DNA from: Psychrobacter aquimaris
Lineage (GTDB): Bacteria; Pseudomonadota; Gammaproteobacteria; Pseudomonadales; Moraxellaceae
NCBI RefSeq assembly: GCF_016107525.1
Contig: NZ_JABASR010000007.1
Span: 62,001-126,000 of the forward strand
Direction of reading: 5' to 3'
DNA length: 64,000 bases
Below, in pieces: positions 16,432 to 26,200 of this stretch; positions within the stretch are counted from its first letter, which is position 1, and every line of letters begins with the position of its first letter. Below the pieces are notes generated by a model that made no database searches, had not been told where the DNA came from, and saw nothing but the letters and a program-made list of their open reading frames with translations. The translations under genes were made by a program, and so were the position numbers.

Positions 16432-16850
16432 TGCGTATCGATGTCGAGTCACAGCTCGGTGAGATGTCAGACAAGCTAGGCGTACTTGCGCTAGGTTTGG
16501 GCGACTTATCGCCAGTGATGCAAGCCATCGCTGCCGTGGTCGAAGGCAGTACTCGTGAGCGGTTTTTAACCAAACAAGACTCAGAGGGTGTGAGCTGGAA
16601 ACAACTCTCGCCTGAGCGCCTTAGGCAAAAAAAAGGTCGTGGTGGCATCTTAGTGGACCGTGGCGATTTGATGCGATCTATCACAGGTCATGCTACTGCT
16701 GTCAGTGCTGAGGTTGGTACTGACAGACCATACGGTAAGTATCACCAAATGGGCTGGGGTGTGCCACAGCGTGAGTTTTTGGGATTGTCAGAAGAAGATG
16801 TGCTCGATATCCAAGATTTACTAAACGACTTTATGGAAGATTTGCTATGA
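16431..16850 (+). CDS. virion morphogenesis protein (Mu gpG / P2 gpS-like)
   Basis: The 139-residue protein contains the typical FLTKQDSEGVSWKQLSPERLRQKKGRGG segment, then LVDRGDLMRSITGH and YGKYHQMGWGVPQREFLGLSEED. The family completes or attaches tails. It overlaps genes on both sides by one to four bases. Confidence 0.87.
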   Translation: MRIDVESQLGEMSDKLGVLALGLGDLSPVMQAIAAVVEGSTRERFLTKQDSEGVSWKQLSPERLRQKKGRGGILVDRGDLMRSITGHATAVSAEVGTDRPYGKYHQMGWGVPQREFLGLSEEDVLDIQDLLNDFMEDLL

Positions 16851-17335
16851 CTGATACAGACCCTAACGCCCCTGCATGGCAGACCGATATCTTGGCTTGT
16901 TATCCCTACGTGCTGGAGCGTCTAAAATCGGTATCGCAAGTCTCTCAAGTGCTAGAGGCGCAAGACTTTGCTGATATCAGTAGCGCTAAGCGCAAGCAAA
17001 TACCAGCTGACGGCACGGTCTATGTGATATTGGATGGTTATACACCCGGTAGCGACAATGCCCGTGGCCGCGAGCAAAACATGGAGATTGGCTTTAGTGT
17101 GATATTGACCAAGCAACAAGTCACACCGCAACCGGCAACCAATGGCGTCGGTCAGACCATCACTGCAATCGCTAAAGCTTTGCAAGGGTTTGATCCTACT
17201 GATAAACAAGGTCGCGCTTTAACGACTGAGCCATTTATACAGCGTAAGCCACTGGCAATCCGCTATGAAGAGGGCTTTGCTTTTTTCCCGCTGCGGTTTA
17301 CTACCGTGGTGGCAATTATTTCAGACAATAAATAA
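16847..17335 (+). CDS. Gp37-like tail protein (DUF1834)
   Basis: The 162-residue protein fits Mu gp37-type tail proteins: an N-terminal helical segment ILACYPYVLERLKSV, strand-rich DGTVYVILDGYTPG, and a C-terminal REEGFAF-like IRYEEGFAFFPLRFTTVV. It sits between gpG-like and tail-tube genes in the conserved order. Confidence 0.8.
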   Translation: MTDTDPNAPAWQTDILACYPYVLERLKSVSQVSQVLEAQDFADISSAKRKQIPADGTVYVILDGYTPGSDNARGREQNMEIGFSVILTKQQVTPQPATNGVGQTITAIAKALQGFDPTDKQGRALTTEPFIQRKPLAIRYEEGFAFFPLRFTTVVAIISDNK

Positions 17336-17345
17336 GGATAATTCT

Positions 17346-17444
17346 ATGTGGTCATCTAATATTTTGGACTATCCCGCACACTGGCTACTGATTGCGCACA
17401 ATTCACGGAACAACAAACGCACCAAAGCCAAGCGCAAAAACTAA
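17346..17444 (+). CDS. possible 32-residue phage protein
   Basis: A short frame starts at the ATG 17346 with AAGGA about seven bases upstream and ends with TAA at 17442. The product has a Trp-rich hydrophobic start (ILDYPAHWLLIAHN) and a very basic end (KRTKAKRKN). A good ribosome site and position between two tail genes support it; nothing else does. Confidence 0.4.
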   Translation: MWSSNILDYPAHWLLIAHNSRNNKRTKAKRKN

Positions 17445-17518
17445 ATTTAACCCCTTATTAATCGCGATTTATACGCTAATTAATAACCGTTTATACACCA
17501 ACACAAGAGGCTACTATC

Positions 17519-18247
17519 ATGGCACAAGGCAAAAAGTATTCTGGCGATTTGTATGGTCGCCCTTACGGCTCAACGATGGGCTTTAGTAACATGGGCAACG
17601 TCTCAGAGCTAACCAGCTCTAAAGAGATTGAGTCTGACGAGCTGACATCAACAGGCCGCGAAGACTACGGCGAGGCTATCTCTATTGACTCAACGCCGGG
17701 CGCGACTGAGATGTCGATTAAATTTAACACCTTTGACAAAGCTGGTATGGCTCGCGCCCTGATGGGTGAAGCGGTAGACTTGGACACAGCAGCGGTCACT
17801 ATTACCGATGAGACGCTGACGGTGACGACTGGCTGGATTAAACTGTCACACAAAGATATCGATCCTGAAACCTTTGTGCTCAGCGATGGTACGCCAACTG
17901 TGGTCGCAGCGACGACTTACGAGCTAAATCCACGCTTGGGTATGCTGCGCTTCAATGAGACCAGTACGTTGTTGGCTGACAGTACTGCCACTTATAGCGG
18001 CGCTACACGCGGCACGGGTGGCTATCAGATTGATGCAAACACATTGTCTGCATTGCCGCTTGAGATGTATCTGGACGGCAAAGACCGCGTCACAGGACAA
18101 AACGGCATCTTGGAAATCCCACATGCAGTGATGACTAGCGATGGTGAGATGAACTGGATGTCTGACGACTGGTGGGAGTCTGGACTGTCAGGCAAGCTGG
18201 TCAAAGACCCTGCCAAGCCGACGATGCGCTTTACTGAGTATAAGTAA
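17519..18247 (+). CDS. major tail tube protein
   Basis: The 242-residue protein is beta-rich with an N-terminal SGDLYGRPYGSTMGFSNMGNV, central TEMSIKFNTFDKAGMARALMGE and C-terminal PHAVMTSDGEMNWMSDDWWESG, features of siphovirus tail-tube proteins of the D3112/B3 kind. No sheath gene precedes it. A strong terminator follows at 18286, ending the head/tail-tube transcript. Confidence 0.83.
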   Translation: MAQGKKYSGDLYGRPYGSTMGFSNMGNVSELTSSKEIESDELTSTGREDYGEAISIDSTPGATEMSIKFNTFDKAGMARALMGEAVDLDTAAVTITDETLTVTTGWIKLSHKDIDPETFVLSDGTPTVVAATTYELNPRLGMLRFNETSTLLADSTATYSGATRGTGGYQIDANTLSALPLEMYLDGKDRVTGQNGILEIPHAVMTSDGEMNWMSDDWWESGLSGKLVKDPAKPTMRFTEYK

Positions 18248-18285
18248 GCGCCTTAGGCTTGATAGCTATGTAAAATAAAGCGAAT

Positions 18286-18323
18286 AAAGAGCAGTAGACA
18301 AATTTTGTTTACTGCTCTTTTTT
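18286..18323 (+). terminator. intrinsic terminator after the tail tube gene
   Basis: An 11-bp stem, AAAGAGCAGTA (18286-18296) with TACTGCTCTTT (18310-18320), runs into a T tract. It isolates the following lipoprotein/DUF4236 pair from late transcription. Confidence 0.9.
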
Positions 18324-18333
18324 GTTATATGAT
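18305..18333 (+). promoter_or_regulatory. possible constitutive sigma70 promoter for the moron genes
   Basis: TTGTTT at 18305-18310 and TATGAT at 18328-18333 are 17 bp apart, overlapping the descending side of the terminator and 35 bp before the lipoprotein ATG. This would allow expression in the lysogen. Confidence 0.5.
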
Positions 18334-18367
18334 GCGATAGATAATATATTTATATCATAGGTGGAAT

Positions 18368-18955
18368 ATGAAAAAGCTGATAGCATCATTGTTTTGTGTG
18401 GCTCTGGTGGGCTGCGGCGGTGGCTATGACGACATGGATGCAGCGCGACTTGGCGGTGGTGGTATTGGCAGTACGCCCTCCAGCCCATCTGTGCCTTCCA
18501 CGCCATCTAATCCAGATGGTACCAGTCTGTGGGAGTACGATCAGGTTGGTACTTCAAGGTTTGCTGATATCAACTCAATCAATACAGTACCAACTGCCAA
18601 CAAAGCCAATAATGCGCTCATGAGCGTACGCATCCATAACTTTATAGACAGCAGTGGCGCGGCAAAAGACTATCTAACTATTACCGCGCTATTTGCTGAT
18701 ACCAAGTGTGCCAGCAGTTGTCAGCTACGATATAAGCGAAATGGTAGTACAAGCGGTATCTATATCGTCCGCACAAGCGTTAACGGTGTTTTTAGTGACG
18801 ATAGCTTTGCCAATGATGATATGGAAAAATTAATTAAGGCTATCAAATTGTCTGGTAAAGCCTCAATAACTGTACCGCTGATCGGTGTGCCAGATGCAGA
18901 GTTTGAGTTTGATTTCTCAGGTTATGACGCAAAGTTCATGGATGCTAATCGCTAG
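18368..18955 (+). CDS. prophage-encoded lipoprotein (moron)
   Basis: The 195-residue protein starts MKKLIASLFCVALVGC, a signal peptide with lipobox VALVGC and Cys16. A Gly/Ser/Pro/Thr-rich linker (about residues 28-52) precedes a compact beta-rich domain with a Cys pair (CASSCQL). It interrupts the tail module between tube and tape measure and lies between a terminator and a late promoter, so it is probably not a virion part. Prophage lipoproteins of this kind often alter the host surface or block superinfection; that is inference only. Confidence 0.75.
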   Translation: MKKLIASLFCVALVGCGGGYDDMDAARLGGGGIGSTPSSPSVPSTPSNPDGTSLWEYDQVGTSRFADINSINTVPTANKANNALMSVRIHNFIDSSGAAKDYLTITALFADTKCASSCQLRYKRNGSTSGIYIVRTSVNGVFSDDSFANDDMEKLIKAIKLSGKASITVPLIGVPDAEFEFDFSGYDAKFMDANR

Positions 18956-18970
18956 AAAAAGGAGTTTGTT

Positions 18971-19270
18971 ATGGGTTTTAGGTTTAGACGGACAGTTAAA
19001 ATTATGCCAGGCGTGCGACTCAACGTAGGCAAAAAAGGTGTAAGCGTCTCAGCAGGACGACGCGGCGCAAACGTCACGATAGGTAAAACAGGTGTTAGGA
19101 CAACAGTTGGCTTGCCCGGTACAGGTCTGTCACATACAACGCTGCATCGTAGTAATGCGCAGGGTCGCCGTGCACGTCCGCCAGCGCCACAGCGAGAGAG
19201 AAAGCGTCCTATTATATTATTTTCGATAGCACTACTGCTTGTCATTCTTTTTGCTGTGTTCACTACCTGA
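18971..19270 (+). CDS. DUF4236 protein with C-terminal membrane helix
   Basis: The 99-residue protein opens with the DUF4236 pattern MGFRFRRTVKIMPGVRLNVGKKG, then SAGRRGANVTIGKTGVRTTVGLPGTGLS. A basic linker leads to a membrane helix (IILFSIALLLVILFAVF). Its AAAAAGGAG ribosome site lies just after the lipoprotein stop, so the two form one unit. The role of DUF4236 is unknown. Confidence 0.82.
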   Translation: MGFRFRRTVKIMPGVRLNVGKKGVSVSAGRRGANVTIGKTGVRTTVGLPGTGLSHTTLHRSNAQGRRARPPAPQRERKRPIILFSIALLLVILFAVFTT

Positions 19271-19310
19271 ACCGCATCATCTAACCGATAAGTAGCCAAT
19301 ACGCAACAAT
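19264..19310 (+). promoter_or_regulatory. putative activator-dependent late promoter, copy 3 (tail)
   Basis: The box at 19264-19286 is identical over 23 bp to the copies at 5279 and 13112. The hexamer in the same register is AACAAT (19305-19310). The box overlaps the last codons of the DUF4236 gene and drives the tape measure and all downstream tail genes. Confidence 0.7.
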
Positions 19311-19312
19311 GA

Positions 19313-19337
19313 CCCTATCATTCGATGGGGTTTTTTT
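19313..19337 (+). promoter_or_regulatory. hairpin with T tract directly before the tape measure start
   Basis: CCCTATC (19313-19319) pairs with GATGGGG (19324-19330), with one G-U pair, and seven T run up to the ATG at 19338. It looks like a terminator, but it lies at the expected 5' end of the late transcript and holds the only possible ribosome site (GGGG), so it may instead limit translation or transcription of the tail operon. Confidence 0.5.
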
Positions 19338-22300
19338 ATGGCTGCTCGCTTAGACACAGAGCTGCTGATTACTGCTGGCGTAAACGGCTTGCAGCATATC
19401 GACAGGCTGATTAATAGCATCGACGCCGCTGGCGGTGATACCGAGCAGCTGCGCGAGGCGTCCCAACGTCTGCGTGATGAATGGAATAACTTGTCTGCGG
19501 ATGAGCAAGCACAGCGCTTGCGTGACCTCGGCAATGCTGCCAACCAAGGCGCGGATGATGTCGATATCTTGGGGCAAAACACCAACGAGACGACATCTGC
19601 ATTTGACCGCATGAAAAGCACGGTGCTGGCATTGGGTGCGGCACTTGGCATTGCTTTTATCATCGGTAAAATCAAAGGGTTTTTTACCGATGCAATCGAA
19701 GGTGCGGCAGATTTTGAGCAGCAGCTCGCTACCGTCCAAGCGGTATCAGGTGCGACCACTGAGCAAATGGGTCGTATCAAGGCAGCATCGGAGGAGCTGG
19801 GTAAATCTACCCGCTACAATGCCACCCAAGCCGCCGAGGGTTTTGAAATTCTTGCGCGTGCCGGTCTTGATACAGAAAACTCGCTTAAAACCATTCCGTC
19901 AGTACTGGCACTCGCCCAAGGTAATAGCTTGGAGCTTGCTGAGGCAGCTGGGTATGTAACCAAAGCTGTGCAAGGCATGGGACTGAGCTTTGATGACTCT
20001 GCGCGTGTCGCGGATGTCATGGCAAAAGCCTCCGCTAGTGCCAATACCGACGTGGCTGGACTGGGTGCGGCGCTGTCTTATGCTGCGCCATCTGCTGCTG
20101 CCCTAGGCGTGAGCATTGAGGAGACTGCCGCATATATCGGTAAATTTGCTGATGCTGGTGTTGACGCAAGCCGTGCAGGTACAGCGTTTAACTCTATCTT
20201 AAGCCAATTCAGTAATGACGCCTCGTCATTCCGCCGTGAGCTTGGCAACATCAATATCACCACCGATGATTTTAATCTTGCTATCCGTCAGCTTGCCGAG
20301 GCAGGACCAGCTGGTCAAAAAGCCATCAATGCGCTAGGTATGGAAGCAGGTCCTGCATTTAAAGCGCTGCTATCGCAAGGCATTGGCTCACTTGATGAGC
20401 TGACTGCAAAGCTGAATGATGCTGGTGGTACGGCTCAATCGCAAGCCGATCTCATGAATAATACATGGCAAGGTGCGCTTGCTGGGCTTGGCTCGGCATG
20501 GGAGTCGCTCAAAAATACGCTTGGCACCTCGTTTTTAGGGTCGATGACAGATTCGTTTAAAAGCTTGGCTAGTGAGATTAATAGTCTCACTGACTCTGGA
20601 AAGATTAAGCAGTTTGGCGATAGCGTCGCAGCAGTATTCACCGAAGCAACGACTTATGTCATCGACTTTATTCGTAATGTCGATATGGCTGACATTCTTG
20701 ATAAAGTTAGCCGCAGCATGGACACTCTACGCGGTATCAGTGTTGCCGCTAATGGTGCGTTCCAAGCCTTAAGTATTGTGGCTAATGGCTTAAAAGCTGG
20801 CTTCCTTGCTATTGGTGTAGCAATGTCGATGGTCGTTACCGTCTTTGCTGAGATTATTAAGCTGGTCGTTGATGGCGGTAGTAGTGTCGCTAAGTTTTTT
20901 GGAATATCCACCGAAGCCGCAGATAAGCTATCAGTTGGACTGGGCGGCGCATTAGAAGCTGCTGAGGCTTTTAGGGATTATAGTACTGACGGAATAGCTA
21001 AAGCGGGCGTAAGTATTACCAACTCTTTTAATTCAATCGCTGGTAGTGCTGACGACGCAGCAATGATGACAATCAGTGCTGGCGGCAGAATCGCCGATAC
21101 CTTTGGCGGTATCGTAGACGCGGCGTACCAAGGCAGTCAAGAGACTGGCGCTGCTGTGGATGATATCCGTGCGCACGTCGCTGAGATGATTGACGGCTTT
21201 GCCGAACCTGAGGAGTTTGCTGCGCTTATTGCTGCCATCGTTGAAACTGGCAATGAGGCTGTGGTCGGTGCCGAGCTACTTAGTCGCCTCGGTGCTGGTG
21301 CTGCTGATGGTACAACTCAAGCCAAGGTCGCAGTTGACCAAGCCACTGCTGCTGTCGAAAAGCTAGGCAATGCTGCGGAAGAGCAAGCAGAGGCCACACG
21401 CCAAGCGATTGACGGTACGTTCTCATCCCTCGGCATCGATGTCGCTCAAAATCTAAATGGTATCAATAGTAAGACGCAGCAAACCTTTGACCTCATCGGC
21501 AATGGCGCAAAAAACGTCGCTGAAAGCACGTATACCGCCACCGAAAAAGCGCAGTTATTGGCGGCGTTATTTGCTGAAGGGTTGAATGCCGCCAAAACAA
21601 AAGAAGAGTTTGAAGCCCTCAACGAAGTCACCAAGCATTACGGCTTGTCATCTGTCATCACTGCCGATCAACAAAAAATATTGCAAGCTGGTATGCAAGG
21701 CGGCGCGGATGCCGCCAAGATTGCTGCTGAGGCTAATGCTGCCCAGACTGTCGAATTAACCAAAAACACTGAGGCAAGCGCTCAAAATGCACGGCAAAGC
21801 CGAGCGGTCACTGAAGCTAAGAACGAGCAATCTATCGCGGTATGGAATGCTGCGATGGCGACTGACGACGCGACGCAAAGCGAGAGCGCTAGCCTTGCTG
21901 TAATGCAGCAAATGACCGCCGAAATCAAAGGCAAGATTGGCGCGTTGGAGGCAATGGGCGCAACCACCGAACAGACTGATGCTGCTTGGGGTCGTTTTAT
22001 GGATAGCGTCGGTATTTTTGAAGGTCAAAGGTTTTTAGGTATTCAGGATTTCGCAAACAATATGCAGCGCGTTGATGACGCCGTTACCGCGCAAGTGACC
22101 AGTTTCGGACAAGCAAAAGAACGCGCAGAGGAAATGACGCGAGCATTGAGTGGTACCTCTGTTACTAGCCGAGATTTAGTAGATGCTCAACATGCTCTGC
22201 GTCAAGCTACGGACGCAAACGTGCAAGGGCTTATCCGCATGGATCAAGCGACATTGGACAATCTGCAAGACGCTATCAACAAAACCAAAGACAAAATGAC

Positions 22301-22775
22301 AGACCTCGCTGAAGAAGCCAAAGAGACCGCCCGACAGCTCGAAGGAGAGCTGGCAAAAATCCGTGGCGACGACAGCAAAGCGCTTGAGATTGAGCAATCA
22401 AAAGACCTTAAAAAGCTTGAGGACTTGCTACGAGACGCACGCAAACGCGGTAATACTGAAGAAATTAAGTACTACAACGAAGCATTGAGTTTGCAAAAAG
22501 AAATCAACAAAGAAGAGCGCAAAGCCGCTGCCCGTGCTGAAGAAGAAAAACGGGCGCGTGAAGCCGAGAAGCAAAGTAGCTCAACATCCACCCCGCAATC
22601 ATCTGCCCGTCAATCTAATAGCAGCACACCAAGCAGTGCGGGCGGTAATACCAACGCCGTCGAAATCGTAGATGCTTTGGACGCACGCATCAAGCGCGAA
22701 CGTGATGAGGCTGCAAAATTGGCAGTTGAGCAACTAATGAAACAACTAAAAGACGAGGCTAAGAGACGATCATGA
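19338..22775 (+). CDS. tail tape measure protein
   Basis: The 1145-residue protein has a TP901-type core at about residues 120-310 (AASEELGKSTRYNATQAAEGF, then LAQGNSLELAEAAGYVTKAVQGMG and ETAAYIGKFADAGVDASRAGTAF). Hydrophobic Gly-rich stretches follow at about 460-560. Long Ala/Gln/Glu coiled coils run to a charged C-terminus. Such proteins set tail length and are ejected with DNA. No frameshifted chaperone gene is seen upstream, where the moron genes lie instead. Confidence 0.93.
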   Translation: MAARLDTELLITAGVNGLQHIDRLINSIDAAGGDTEQLREASQRLRDEWNNLSADEQAQRLRDLGNAANQGADDVDILGQNTNETTSAFDRMKSTVLALGAALGIAFIIGKIKGFFTDAIEGAADFEQQLATVQAVSGATTEQMGRIKAASEELGKSTRYNATQAAEGFEILARAGLDTENSLKTIPSVLALAQGNSLELAEAAGYVTKAVQGMGLSFDDSARVADVMAKASASANTDVAGLGAALSYAAPSAAALGVSIEETAAYIGKFADAGVDASRAGTAFNSILSQFSNDASSFRRELGNINITTDDFNLAIRQLAEAGPAGQKAINALGMEAGPAFKALLSQGIGSLDELTAKLNDAGGTAQSQADLMNNTWQGALAGLGSAWESLKNTLGTSFLGSMTDSFKSLASEINSLTDSGKIKQFGDSVAAVFTEATTYVIDFIRNVDMADILDKVSRSMDTLRGISVAANGAFQALSIVANGLKAGFLAIGVAMSMVVTVFAEIIKLVVDGGSSVAKFFGISTEAADKLSVGLGGALEAAEAFRDYSTDGIAKAGVSITNSFNSIAGSADDAAMMTISAGGRIADTFGGIVDAAYQGSQETGAAVDDIRAHVAEMIDGFAEPEEFAALIAAIVETGNEAVVGAELLSRLGAGAADGTTQAKVAVDQATAAVEKLGNAAEEQAEATRQAIDGTFSSLGIDVAQNLNGINSKTQQTFDLIGNGAKNVAESTYTATEKAQLLAALFAEGLNAAKTKEEFEALNEVTKHYGLSSVITADQQKILQAGMQGGADAAKIAAEANAAQTVELTKNTEASAQNARQSRAVTEAKNEQSIAVWNAAMATDDATQSESASLAVMQQMTAEIKGKIGALEAMGATTEQTDAAWGRFMDSVGIFEGQRFLGIQDFANNMQRVDDAVTAQVTSFGQAKERAEEMTRALSGTSVTSRDLVDAQHALRQATDANVQGLIRMDQATLDNLQDAINKTKDKMTDLAEEAKETARQLEGELAKIRGDDSKALEIEQSKDLKKLEDLLRDARKRGNTEEIKYYNEALSLQKEINKEERKAAARAEEEKRAREAEKQSSSTSTPQSSARQSNSSTPSSAGGNTNAVEIVDALDARIKRERDEAAKLAVEQLMKQLKDEAKRRS

Positions 22776-23173
22776 CTTGGACACTATCCCGCAATGACAA
22801 TCAGGCGACCCTCGCTCTACACAGCCAGTACTGGTGGTCGGACGAATACGGATGGTCGTCACTCAAGCAGTCAGATCCCGTCTACACGCTGAGCGGTGCG
22901 ATGGATATCCAACAAGGCACGATGCTTGCCGGTCGTCCCATCACCCTTGATTGCAGCAAAGCCCGTATCAAGCGCATGGATGTCGAAATGCTACAAGACT
23001 GGTCTATGGTGCCAGAGCTGACGATGACACTCACGCACCCTGACGGTCGCAGCTTTACCGTGATTTTTACACGCCCGGCGATTAGCGATATCGATGCGAT
23101 TAAAAACTACCGCGCTGGCGACGAAGAAGGTAACGATGCTTTCAAAGCCAATATTAATTTATTGATCGTTTAA
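22772..23173 (+). CDS. phage tail protein of unknown function
   Basis: The gene encodes 133 residues and overlaps the tape measure stop (ATGA). It is Trp-rich at the start (YWWSDEYGWSSL) and beta-rich after that (LTMTLTHPDGRSFTVIFTRPAI). It occupies the place of the distal-tail gene that follows the tape measure in D3112-like phages. Confidence 0.65.
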   Translation: MTWTLSRNDNQATLALHSQYWWSDEYGWSSLKQSDPVYTLSGAMDIQQGTMLAGRPITLDCSKARIKRMDVEMLQDWSMVPELTMTLTHPDGRSFTVIFTRPAISDIDAIKNYRAGDEEGNDAFKANINLLIV

Positions 23174-23217
23174 AACACGATTAATGCCCTATTAAAAGCA
23201 GCTCAAAGGATTATTAA

Positions 23218-26200
23218 ATGGCAACTCCAGAAACCAAGATTAACCGATCTGACTTACAGTTTTTTCCATCCGAACGCCTCACAGACAATGATGATGGTGG
23301 CGGCATGCCATTAGGCACGCCCATATCTGGCGAAGCTAACGAGCTGTTTAATCCTATCTCATCTATCGCCCGAGTCAATGGCGGATTTTACGCGCGTCTC
23401 ATGTATGCTGGCGTTCAGCGCGCGGATGATGAGCCGCTAATCGGATCATTTGCTGCAATTACCAAGCCGCCGACTGATCCGACAGTTAGCTATTTAATGT
23501 TTCCGGCGACCAAGTTTGGCGAATTGCGTCATGAAATCCTTGACCGCATCGAAGCGTACAACGTGGGCACGATTGAGTCACGCATGACGCTACTGTCAAC
23601 ACAGAGTCAAAACAGTCGGATTGTGCAAGCGTATCAAACGCCAGGCGAGCCATTGCCATTGATCGGTGATGTGTATTGCCTCACGCAGGATAAAGCAGGT
23701 TATTCCAAAGTTGAGCAGTATGTGCAGGTAACCAATCTCGACAGCGAGGATCGCGAATTTACTGATCCTAATGGTAAAAAGTTTACCAAGACGGTGCTTA
23801 AAATCTCAACGTCTGGCCGCTTGCAACATGATTTTATCGGCGCTGTATATCCTAAGGAGGGTTATATCGATAACCCCTGCAAGATACGTGAGACGGGTGT
23901 GGCAGATGCTGCCCAATACTACGGTGTTAAGCCGCTGGCAGCTCCCATTGTAAAAGATGAGCCATTTTTAAAAATAGCATCGCTCATGGATAAAGTTGTG
24001 CCGACGAACCAAATTGAGCAACGTCTGCGTGATTTGACCGCAGCCGGTCAGCGGCAGACGTTATTTGATAGCGCACGCGCGGGCAATGACGGCATCGTAT
24101 CGCTTGGTATTAATAAGACTCACAATGCAGGGGCGATTAGCAATATCTATCTGGGTAATGCAGCGACGCCTGACAGCATTAAGCTTGATACGGCCGCAGG
24201 TGTGGCAACAGATAAAGGCGGCGTCATCAGCATTGGCGGTAAAACTATCGGCTCAGTAGACTATGGGCGCGGTACGCTATTACTCAGTGAGCCAACCTTT
24301 AGCAGTCGCCTTAACAATGTGTCATTTAGACCGTCTTTGTCTGAGCAGCGCGTTGCCGATACGGACAGTATCCCGATTGCAATCAATAACCGTGGCTACA
24401 CTTACGGCATCAATATCGATCCGCCCCCCGCGCCGAGCAGTTTGCAAGTATCGTATATGGCGCAGGGCAACTGGTATGACCTGCGCGATGATGGTACGGG
24501 TAATCTACGTGGCTCAAGTGAGGCGCACGGCGGCGGTACGGTTAGCTATATCACGGGCAGCGCCGATATCGACTGTGGTGAGATGCCGGATGTTGGCTCA
24601 GCAATCATCTTTAGCTGGAGTACCCGCGCGCGCTACTTTAATCGCGCAGGCGGCGTGGCTAATGCAAAGATGCTATTACAGCTCGCAAACGATATTGATC
24701 CCTCATCACTGACGCTTACATGGAATGACGGCGTGGCAAAGACAGCCACATCAGATGCAGCAGGTAACATCACAGGTGACTGGACCGGTAAGCTGGACGT
24801 GCAGACCAATCAAATTCGCATTGATGCTGGTGCTAACTTTAATCATCCGGCGGGTGTATTAGATGTATCAGCAAGCTATAGCAAAGGCGATAAAAAAACC
24901 AAGGATTTTACCGCGCCATTGCGTGACGCGCAGGGAAAAATCAATCTTGATATGGGCGATACGCCGATCAAGCCAAACACCTTTAGACTGCGTTATAACT
25001 TGCTTATTGAAGACTATGACAGCTCTGTAAAAACTTTGGTTGACCCTTATAAGGTCATGCGTGATGACGGTGTTGGTAACCTCATCGATGAGACTGGAAT
25101 TAATATGGGTACGATTGATTATGTCACGCGCAAAGTGCAGTTTAGCCCTGAGACAACGGTGCAAATACCTAAGACAGTATATAAGACAGTTAACATGGGT
25201 GATAATCAGGTCCGACAGCTATTTAGCCATTTTGAGTATGTCCCAGCAGGCGCATTTATGCCGTACGATGAGTCCAGCAAAGTTGAGACATGGTTTTATG
25301 ATACCTCACCCACCAGCACGGTCACTGAGGCACTGACATCAGGTGATATTGAGATTGATCTATTGCCACAGTTTGCTGAGACAGTCGCGCCGTCAAGCTT
25401 GGCAGTCACATGGGGCGGTAGTCGCTATTTTGACCGTGCTGGCACTGTCTATACCAATATTGACCCCAATACAGGCAGCGCAGACGTGGCAGGGACGATT
25501 GACTACAGTACAGGGCGCTTACTACTCACCCGCTGGGACTGGACGTCTGGTGCCGCGCCTAACATTATCTCGCTAGCGAGTAGTATTGATGGTAATCCCG
25601 TGGACGCAGTGACATTTCGCACACCTAGCGCCCCGCTACAGCCGGGTAGCTTAAACGTCCGCGCTACTGGCGTCGATGGCTCTAAGATTAATATCACCGC
25701 TGACTTTGGTGGTGCTATGAAGTCAGCGCGTGTCGATGGGACAGTCGATGCCGAGTTTGGTGTGGCTCGCCTAAGGTTTGGCAAAATGGTCGCAGCAGCA
25801 GGCAATGAATCTGAGCCTTGGTATGACGCCGATGCAGTAGTCGACGGCATGATCTGGCAGTCGCTACACGTCTTTGCTGAAACTGTGACTTACAACGCCA
25901 CGTCTTATACTTATTTACCAATTGATTCTAGTGTCGTCAAAATTGACACGGTGCGGCTACCACAAGATGGGCGCATACCCATCTTTAGACGCGGCGACAC
26001 CATCATCATCGGCAACCGCCAGACCACTGACATTGGTAGCGCACACACAGGCGGTCAAACGGTCACGCTACCTCGCGATGATGTGACTCGCATTGCTGTC
26101 AGTGATGCTGCTGACACCCCTGTTAACGCTGAGCTGTGGGACTATGATCTAGCAGCAGGCACTATCACATGGCGCACACCGCTTGATTTGAGCATGTACA

